Shown: positions 1 through 9,500 of the stretch, piece by piece
Position numbering within the stretch: position 1 is the stretch's first letter
Layout of the letters: each line of letters begins with the position of its first letter
From: Aradus depressus
Lineage: Eukaryota; Arthropoda; Insecta; Hemiptera; Aradidae
NCBI GenBank assembly: GCA_963662175.1
Contig: OY759215.1
Coordinates: 7,119,079-7,183,078 of the forward strand
Length of the DNA stretch: 64,000 nt
Reading direction: 5' to 3'
Translations under genes and position numbers: made by a program
Notes under the pieces: model-generated
The model's database searches: none
What the model was told of the DNA's origin: nothing
What the model saw: the letters and a program-made list of their open reading frames with translations, nothing else

Positions 1-112
1 CTATGAAATAAAACTCACTCCCGGACGGAATTCGAACCTGCAAACCATGGTGAGACCATGCGACCAAAGCCCTACGCTCTAGCCCGCACGGCCACCATGG
101 CCCCCTTCTATA
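1..112 (-). repeat. tRNA-derived SINE, family 2 (copy cut by window edge)
   Basis: Reading the minus strand, a tRNA-like head runs from about 112 to 20, with an A-box-like GGCCGTGCGGGCTAGAG and a B-box-like GGTTCGAATTCC, followed by GAGTGAGTTTTATTTC. A second copy lies at 10783-10890 on the plus strand with the same order of motifs (GGGCTAGAG, GGTCGCATGGTCTCACCATGG, GGTTCGAATCCC). Both copies lie within or beside introns of the malate dehydrogenase-like gene. The internal RNA polymerase III promoter boxes are seen; that this is a SINE and not a lone tRNA pseudogene is inferred from the repetition. Confidence 0.6.
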
Positions 113-393
113 AAATTCCAAACTATATTGTAAAATGACAATGAAGTTGAAATAAGACTTATTTTTAAAATAAACTTTAAACCTTTTTTTCAACTTTTTA
201 AATTTTATTCCTAACTAATGTTATTTACTGTCGCAACAGCGTGTAAACATTGTTTTATTTAATTTTTTTGTCTTCAATTCAATTTCAAGAAAGACTCTAA
301 TATTACTCTGGTTTGTTGTGAATCATAAAAAGAAAATGTTGAAAAAGAAGAGTTAAAATTAGATATTAATGTAATATTTTGTCTGTTTGTTAG

Positions 394-531
394 ATGAACG
401 GTCCGTATATCCGAGAGATCCGGATGTGGGATACGACAGGGGTCCGAGGTGTAGCTTTGGACATTTCCCATATCAACACCCGGCCTCGGATCGCATCCTT
501 CAGTGAGAAGCAAATTGTACAGGCACTTAGG
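394..531 (+). CDS. MDH-like exon A
   Basis: Acceptor GTTTGTTAG at 385-393, donor GG|GTAAGT at 532. It holds 46 codons in phase 0. It includes the family's Asp that binds the NAD ribose (MWD), then GVALDISHINTRP, which corresponds to GVAADLSHI-T in MDH2. Translation could begin at the ATG at 394, but the homology runs through the acceptor, so this is an internal exon. Confidence 0.85.
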
Positions 532-3500
532 GTAAGTCTGTTTTATTTTCTTCTTTTTAATGCCGATGTGATTGTTATTTTTCTATACCTTTTTTTTTAT
601 TATTATTAAAATTAGCAATAACGGATGTTGATAACATAAATAAAACGACGGTAAGACGTCTCTCTTACTAGAGTAAACTAAAGAGTGAATGAAAAGGAAA
701 GGATGTTAACATTCCATGTTGTGATTGTGATGACAAGACTGTGAGAGGGGGGGGACCTCTTCTCTCCCTGAAAGAGGCGAAGAATGTGAGGCATTCCTAT
801 GAATTTTATATTGGGATCCAGCTTTCTTTACACCTCTTCACAGTTGGTTTACTTTCAAAATTTATGAAATTCTGAGTATGCAAAAATGTTATATTTCTCG
901 TACATTGAGAAAAATATATATGACATTAAGAAGTGAACCATTTATGTTTGTCTGTAGATCACTTGATCTATTCATTGTTGATCTGGAATATAAGTCGATC
1001 TTGCCCGGTATCAGTCCTATTTTGTAACCTTGATACTCGAAATTATCGTTCATTGTTCATTTGATATCGATTTATTGAGTTTGTTCATCTGTACTTTTTT
1101 TCATATAACCTGTTTCGTTCGTTTTGTGTTTAAAATCAATTAGTAATTTTTCAATATATTATTTCTTTATGTTTCATAAGTATTTTATTGTTGTTTCTCA
1201 TCTGAAAGATTGTTTTAGATCATACGTAGACTGAGAAGTTGGTTTATTTTGAAAATATATAAAATTATGAGAAGTTTTTTCAAGTGTGAAAAATGGCCGG
1301 AAAAGTATACATACATATATGAATTAGACAAATGTGTGAAAGTGGGTTGGATTATGGGAGCCCCTGTGCCCCCCCCCCCCCCCCCCCCCCCCTCAGCCAT
1401 GTTCTTCCCTACAACTTCCCTAACTTGGCCGGTTTTTCTTGGCCCAAACAGAGGACAGACTTGGTGGTGGTGTTGGGCGGGGAGCCAGGACTTCCTGGAG
1501 ACAGTTCCTCGGATCTCTTCCACAGAAATGCCAGCCACATGAGACAGATGATGACTGCTATCATCACTGCAGCGCCTCGAGCTATTGTCGCCGTTCTGGT
1601 CTCTCCCCTCACCTCATGTGTTGCCTACGCTGCTGAGGTAACTATTTAACCACATACATTACTCAACAAAAATATTCTATCACTGAGGGCGCCGGTAGCT
1701 CAGTGGTATGCGTGCTTGTCTTCTGAGCTCAAGATTGTGAGTTCGAAACCCGACCGAGGCTCTTAGTTTATTTTATCTGGGAGGTAAAATAAACTTAAGC
1801 ACGCCGTCTTTCGGATGGGACGTTAAGCGATGGTCCCGAGCCTGTACTATGTCAGATACTCGTTAAAGACCCCTACCCTAGCTGAATACAAATTTAGGGC
1901 AGGCAAAATTTAGGACTTCCACAGTAGAGTCGGGCTCATGTCCACCAGAGTGACGAAAGAGCGCTCTGGTAGTAGGACGATATGACCTCGTAGTTAAAGC
2001 CCGGGCATGAGTCATAAAACCTAACCTAACCTACTCTATCACTTAAATTATTGGTAATATTTGAAATTGGGTGAACACTAGTTGAGATATTTTATTAGTT
2101 ACGTTATCGGTAAGTAAACAGTTGAAAAAAGTTGTCGATGAATCACCGGCTATGTACTTCTCCAGCACGAATTAATCATCTAAGTTTTCGCTCTCCCTCT
2201 GACCGATTTGGCTTTAAATCAGTATGTGTCTTACTCAGAGACTTCTTCTTCTGAATCCTTATATTAAACTTTGTGTTTATATATTCATTACATGGAGAGT
2301 AATTAAGGCTCTTGTGTTGAGCCAGCCTCCCCTCTCTATCCTTTCCTTTGGTCGATTTGGCTGAAAATCAATTCACATATACTGATATACAAAAAGAGTG
2401 GATATTTTTCATTTTCGGAAACAGCGGGTCGTAAAACATCAAAAACCGAAATCGAATTTCTGACATTATATAACTTCCCTTATACTTGGTATTCCTGGGG
2501 AAGTATAAAGTGACGTCATATTTCCTGAATAGACTACCGAATTACGAGTCGCATACCACATTATGAGTTGTCATTTTTTTAACATGAGTAATGGAGAGTA
2601 TGTGTGTTTAAGTTAAATGATGCCATGAAAACAGTTGAGGAGCTCCTGAGAGGATATCTTGGATGACGAAGTACCTCTAAAACCCCACCGAGTAGACTCT
2701 AAAAAAAGGAAATAAGACAAGTCATTGAGTAAGGAGGTCGTCTTTAGAGATATACGACGGGTTGGAGTTAGGCCCTTCCAGGGGGGGGGGGGGGGGGGGG
2801 GGGGGGGCTTCACCACTGAATAATGTACAGAGGCTGGGGGCTGTAAACCAAACTCCCCTCTCTTAGTGTAACTCTGACGACAACCATTCAGAGAGAATCT
2901 GATTTGTTACATTTTAAACGGCCCCATCTCAAATGATTTTTATCTCTGGATAAAATTTTGCAACTTAGATGACAAGGCTCTCGGGAGTGGGGGTGACCGA
3001 AGGGGACATTTTTACCCTTAATTTTTTGTTTATCTATATTTATAATTGTCTAGTTTTTCTCAAATGTAGCACTAATTTATGTATTTATTTCTTTTTACGA
3101 CGTACTGATACTATATTTCATTGTTTCCTTTTCTTTACTCTGTATGTATTTATTGTTAGGCAACCTCGGTCCCAGAATAATAACATTTATTTTCATTTCT
3201 AACTCTCTATGTGCTATTTCCTAATAAATCTCAGGATTGAAAAAATATATATATATTCTCGATCCTGATTATCACCCAAAATCTATCGGTATCCCGAGAT
3301 TTTGGGTTTGATAATTCTACGAGAGACAGACAACCTTAACCAGGCAGGGACTACAAGGCATATACAGAGTTGAGGCTGAGAGAGGGGAAGACAACCATTG
3401 ATAAATATCACCATTTGTCTCCTCATTCATTTGTTCACCCCCACCCTGCTTCCTCCTGCCATCATTCCTACCCACAATATTCTCCTAAAGACATTTATTG

Positions 3501-6500
3501 CCTTTATTACTTACAATTAGATGTCAACAAAAAAGTCATTGGTGAACTTCCTCTGTGCGAATTAATCAAATAAGTTTTCGCTGTCGCTCAGAGACCAATT
3601 CACCGATTTGGTTGAAATTCAATAGGTTAATTGAGGAGTTTGGAGCCGTAGCGGACCAACTGGTTGAAACTGAACAGGAAGAAAATGGCAATTGAAAATT
3701 GGGTACATTTTGTTTATCTCCATAAATGGGCCCCAAATATTTATTTATATTGGAAATTTTAGAATAGTATTGGATGAGTGATCGCTTTTTGTGTTCTATA
3801 AAGTTTTTGAAAGCCGTATGATCCATTGTGACTTTGAAAATATATGCACAAAATATTTTTGGACTAAACTTAAAGTGCTGCTATCTATCACTGAAGTGAA
3901 GAAACTAAGTGATCCACACTGGTTTTGAAAAAAGGGAACCTATGCCAACATCAGGATGGTAATAACTCATTTTCCGAAAAATTGTGGGTTGGTCCGCTCT
4001 GGCTCCAAACTCCTCAATTAGTGTGACTCATGCCCGGTCTTTAACTAATAGGTCATATCGCCTTCTACTAAAGCGCTCTTTTGTCGCTCTGGTGGACATG
4101 AGCCCGACTCCCGACTAAACCTATTCAGGTTTAGTTACCGAATATGGGTCTTAAACGGGTATAGGCTCGGGACAAGGTTTTTTCATCTTCCAGTTAAGAA
4201 ACCTAGGCTTCGAACCAGCGATCTTGAGCCCTGTAGGCAAGTAAGCTAGTAGCGCCATGGAAGTTTGTTATTAACTAATGATATATTATATATAATATCT
4301 TATTATTAACTAATATTAATATATTTATTACATTTTATAATTAACAATGGATATGTACAGTGGGCGGCAATAATCGAGTGGAGAAGGACTGTTGTGTATG
4401 TTGTGCTGTTAACAGCTTCAGAAAATGCAGGGAGTATTCTGTCCGAGCCGACTGTTCGGGGTGCTCGCCCTGGACGAGATGCGAGCTAGAACCCTATCTG
4501 CTACTCGACTTGGTCTCCCTCCAGGCACTGTGAATGTACAACTGACCGGGGGTGCCACTTCAGAGACCCTTGTTCCTGTCTTCTCCAGGGCCAGCCCTGG
4601 AGGCGGCTATCTCAAGGTGAGTGTCATCGTCTGTATCGGGTGTAGCAGCGGTGGGTCCTTATCTATTATTTTTTTATCTACTAAATTATTTCGGCAGTAG
4701 CAGACTGTTATTTAAATTCAAAAATAACAGAATAACTTATCAGTTAAAAGAAACTGTTACACACGACCTGCTGTCTCCTTACAAACTGTTATTAACGAAT
4801 ACGTGTTCAGACTATAACTCTGAGAGGAGCTTTGGTTGTTGAATGGTTAGTGTGTCAGCGTATGAATAAATGGTTAAGTGGCTAGCGTTACTACCTTAGA
4901 GTGATTAATTTTATTATCCTAATAGGCAAGCGTAAAGAAAAATGTACTGAGCCGACGCTGGTTAATCCTTCACTTACCTATCTCGAAGATGAAGTTATAC
5001 CTCAGATCCTGTTATTAGGTTAGGTTAGGTTTTATGACTCATGCCCCGGCTTTAACTACGAGGTCATATCGCCTACTATCAGAGCCCTCTTTCGTCACTC
5101 TGATGGACATGAGCCCGACTCTACTGTGGGAGTCCTAAATTTTTATTCACCTTGGGTAAGGGGTCTTTAACGAGTACCTGACATCGTACAGGCTCGGGAC
5201 CATCGCTTAACGTCCCATCCGAAGGACTTACCTCCCAGATAAAATAAACTAAAGGACCTCGGTCGGGTTTCGAACCCACAATCTTGAGCTCAGAAGGCAA
5301 GCACGCATACCACTGAGCTACCGGCGCCCTCTCGGTCCTGTTATTATGTTTTGGAGATCCCTTTGAAAAGTGTTCAGTATTTTAAAAAAACTTCATATAT
5401 AATAAATAAAATGTTTTTTTTAGGAGGACAACAATGATTTGACCTACTTGCTACGGGGTATGACAGAGGAGGTCCGTAAGAACTATTACGGACTTGGACC
5501 GTACTGGTCGTCGGGGCACGCTGCAGCTGGCTTTGTACGGGCTTTGGTCAAAGGTGTTTTTTTATCATAATTTTTAAGGCTTACAAGTGAACAATAATTG
5601 TATGAATCATCTCCTTCCGATCAATATACAATTAGTGCCAAAATTATGAATTATATATTTAAAAAAAAAAAGATTTCTCACAATTTGTTGGTTTACTGTT
5701 ACATAATCATTTAACTCATAAAAAAAAAAATTTTTTTAGCATAGAAAATATTTATGGAGAGGTAATTCAAATATTGTTGTAACGAAATTCCGAGACACCA
5801 ATCATCGTCACTCAATTAATCACACAATCAATAGTTGTCGTCCTCAAATGGTGGATTGTTGCTCAGCAAATCCTAGCTGGGGGACAAAATACCTTTATAT
5901 ATTATCTGACTAGGCCATATGGCATTTGTAATTCATTTAGCCCGTGGGGGCGTGGGTATGTATATATACACACCGCTTCAAAGACCTATAAATTATTGAA
6001 ATATACATAATCCCTTTATAAACTATGAACATAGGTCATGTGACCACCCGCAATGCACTATGTGTTTATTAAGAAATTCGGCTGGGCATTACTGATCTGA
6101 CTTTATGCCTACCATTCCCTGGTACAGCAGCCATTCTGTTATTTTGTTTTCTTTATTTACGGAGCGAAGGGAGATCTTCATTTCGACATAATTGATTTGG
6201 AGTTCGTTTGTGGGTACTATACGTGCCACATCCACTCTCACTGTTTCACCACGTTTTGCATAATTGTTTGGGCTATCAGACAGAACATTATAGTTTTTGG
6301 TATGGATCCAACAAGAGGAAGTTATTTGACATTAGATGCTGAAATATATAGTCCAAATAGATTAAAATAACTGTGGGCTACAAAAAGTTTTTCATGGAAA
6401 TTGTCCACAATTTTTAATGTCATCTACATTTATTCTAATTTACTAAATCCTTAAAATCCAATAGGAAAATTAGCCACGAGGATGTCTATTTGGATCCTAT

Positions 6501-9500
6501 TTGCAAGAAACTCCACAAAAAATAATTATTGTTTTGAAAATGAGAGTAAAGTGACTAAGGAATGCTGAAGCAGACAAGAAAGAAGTCCATCAAAGATGTT
6601 AGTTGTTTAGTGTACAGAGTTAGTTTCTTTATTGTTTTCCTCCTGTCTGAGGAGGCAGTCATGCAAGCCAGACCTAGACACCAATTCTTAACTCCCTCAC
6701 TCAATGATAACAACCTTCGTTTGTTTCTTTTTGACTTATGCCCTGCTTTAACTTGGAGGTCATATTGCCTACTACCAGAGCGCTCTGATGAATTCCTAAA
6801 TTGTGTCTACCCAGGTATAATTAGAATACTTACCTGCCATCGCACAGTCTCGGGACCGCCATTTAACGTCCCTCCGAAAGATGGCGTGCTCAAGTTTTTT
6901 TTTACCTCCCACAAGAAAAAACTCAAGGGCAAACGACTAGGTTTCGAACTCGTTTTTTTGAGTATATAAGATAATCACTCTCTCTTTGTGCTAACGGTAT
7001 CCGAAATGCCAACTCAATCCTTAACAACTTCTGTGTCCGTGACGCCAGTAGCTCAGTTGTAGCGTTCTAGCCTAGAGATAGACAACATTTAGGATTCCCA
7101 TAGTAAAGTCGGGCGCATGTCCACCAGAGAGCCAAAAGAGCGCTCTGGTAGTAGGCAATATGAACTCGTAGTTAAAGCCCGGGCATGAGTCACAATAACC
7201 CTTAGATATCCCACTCATCTCATCCAGCAATGTAGGACTGTTCGTTCTCCTGAAGGAGATGGGCTCCTGGCCTTCTAACCCATCTGAGAGAGAATCAGAT
7301 CCAAGTTGAGTTCAGAGGACAGAAGGCGTCTTCCCTCCTCACACACTCCCAATGATTCCTCTTACGACTAATGGTTCACTTTTCATAAAACAGTGTTAAA
7401 AAATATGAAATTCTGATGAAAATTCAACATCGACTTTCTAGGCGGTTACATAACATCCCCTATACTACGAACAGCCGAGGAATCAAATGAAATTGTGAAC
7501 GCTTCCTTATGAATGTACATTTTTGCATTATTCACGGCTGTAAGTAAATAATGGAAATTTACGAGATAAGGGCCATTGTCTTATTCGATGTTGAACATAA
7601 ATCGTATAAAGATGCGGAAACTTCTCTCGGCTAAGAGAGATAGATCAGTTGGACAAAGTAAAGCCCTATATTCATATCTAAGTTTACACAAATTTATGTC
7701 TACACCCCCCAACTTCGTAGTAATGTTTAGCTTCAATGCTTCATCAAATTTTCAAATGTAACATCTTAATAAAACCGTTTCAAACATGCGCCAAATGACA
7801 TCTCAAAATTCAGAAAGGGAGAGAAGGTTATGGGGGGTCTGAAACATGAAATTTCACACTTAGTATTCCCTTGTAAGCCCGATTTCAGTTACTAACCGGG
7901 CAGATAAAGTTATTAATGTGACTAACATTACAAAGCTGTTTAAAAGGCAATGCCGGATTATCTGCTAGTATTCCAATTTTTAAAAGAAAGGAAAATGACT
8001 GCGCTCTCAAAGATTTCTCGAAGTGGTCTTATATTACATCATTCAAAAGTTTATTTGAAGAACTTTTATAAACAGAGAGAGTTGTTTTTATTTGTTCATT
8101 TGGAAGAGAATGATTAACGATTTTTAGAAGAGTAATAAATAATTCGTGAGAAGAAACAATAAAAGATATCTAAAAATGTTTCGCACAAAAGTTGTTTATT
8201 TTTGCAATACCTAAAATAAGGTACAACTTGACCCCGACTCATCCCATTGAAGATTTTGAAAAGCGCGTCTCTTGAAGGATAGAGTCAATATTGGAATGAT
8301 TTTAGAAAGGGGAGGTAACTAGCTTTCCAAGAAGCCCTCCGTCAAAACTCTACAATTAGTTGACTCGAAGATATTCAGATCCTTTCAAACTTTATGAACA
8401 TTTTCTTTCAGTTAATATTGTCTCATTCTGATCACATTCCTCTCATTATACTTTTATTATATTTATTTTCTTCTTCTGTTTGTCTATTTAGGTTTGGTGA
8501 CGGGCCGGGAGACCGAGGTGTCTGCCGTGGTACGAACCTCTTGTCTATTTGGAGTGCGTTATTTGGTGCTCCCGGTACGGATCGGCAGGGATGGAATCGT
8601 CGGCACCAGTGGAATACCCGTCCTTTGTCACACTGAAATGAGGTAATAGTCATCGTCATTAATTTGAAGGTTTGATCTTGCAAGGTTGGTTCATTTCGGT
8701 TACGTTTTAATTCAAATTTATTTAATTTAAATCCCCACCTCCTAACTCAGTTCCGATTCCTAAGGCTTGCTAAGTTCCGATGGGTCAGTTCTTGTCTTTC
8801 TATCAATGTCCCCCTCCACAACTGGACAGATTGTTACTTTACTGTTTCATCAGCTCAGTTGCAATAACTCATTGCTACACATTTTTCTAGAAAGCTACTG
8901 CCGATGTAACTATATTTTCTTCAATCACCTCTGTTTTTCTGTATTAATTGTTTATTATTTTTACTTTGTTCTTTATTCCTTTTTTATTTTGTATTTGTTT
9001 ATATCTCCTTGTTCGAATTATTTCTCATTAATAACAATTATTGTTAGTTAATTCCTTGAGGCCTCTTTTTTTTATTTTATGTTCATTGATACTTCTGTTT
9101 TCTGCTATTCTTAGAGATTAATTAATTTAATTTCATTCATATTTGAGTTTAAAACATAATAAAATAACCAGCTACACTTACCTTTCAATCAATCCATTTC
9201 AATATTCATATATTTTTTCAGTGTCTCATTAATTTGATACAATTTCTTTTTGTTTTGGACTAGCAAATTGGGGCCAAAGATCCATTTCCAAATTTATATT
9301 GGCTTGGATTATACTCCTTGACTGAGAGGCTGATAGGTAAAAAGTGAGAGGCTTGGCAATAATTTTGTTTAAGATTATTTCTAGTTTAAAAAAAAATAAA
9401 AAACAGGTAATTGATAATTTTTAATTTAAACAGAGTTATAATTCAATACTCTATCCTCCGAAACTCGGCCTAGGTTTTTTTTCTCTGGGAGGCGAAAACA

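Noticed and set aside
1215..1649. Poly-proline and poly-glycine proteins across 1369-1392
   Set aside because: They exist only because of the C run; the real coding piece is the exon 1452-1637.
1685..1757. Functional tRNA gene
   Set aside because: A and B boxes are good, but the acceptor stem pairs poorly and the sequence recurs about 21 times as part of a 350-bp unit.
2018..2034. Interstitial telomere
   Set aside because: Only two to three CCTAA units, always attached to the SINE tail and inside the target duplication.
6562..6969. 135-residue plus-strand protein
   Set aside because: Most of it is antisense of a SINE copy (6738-6957).
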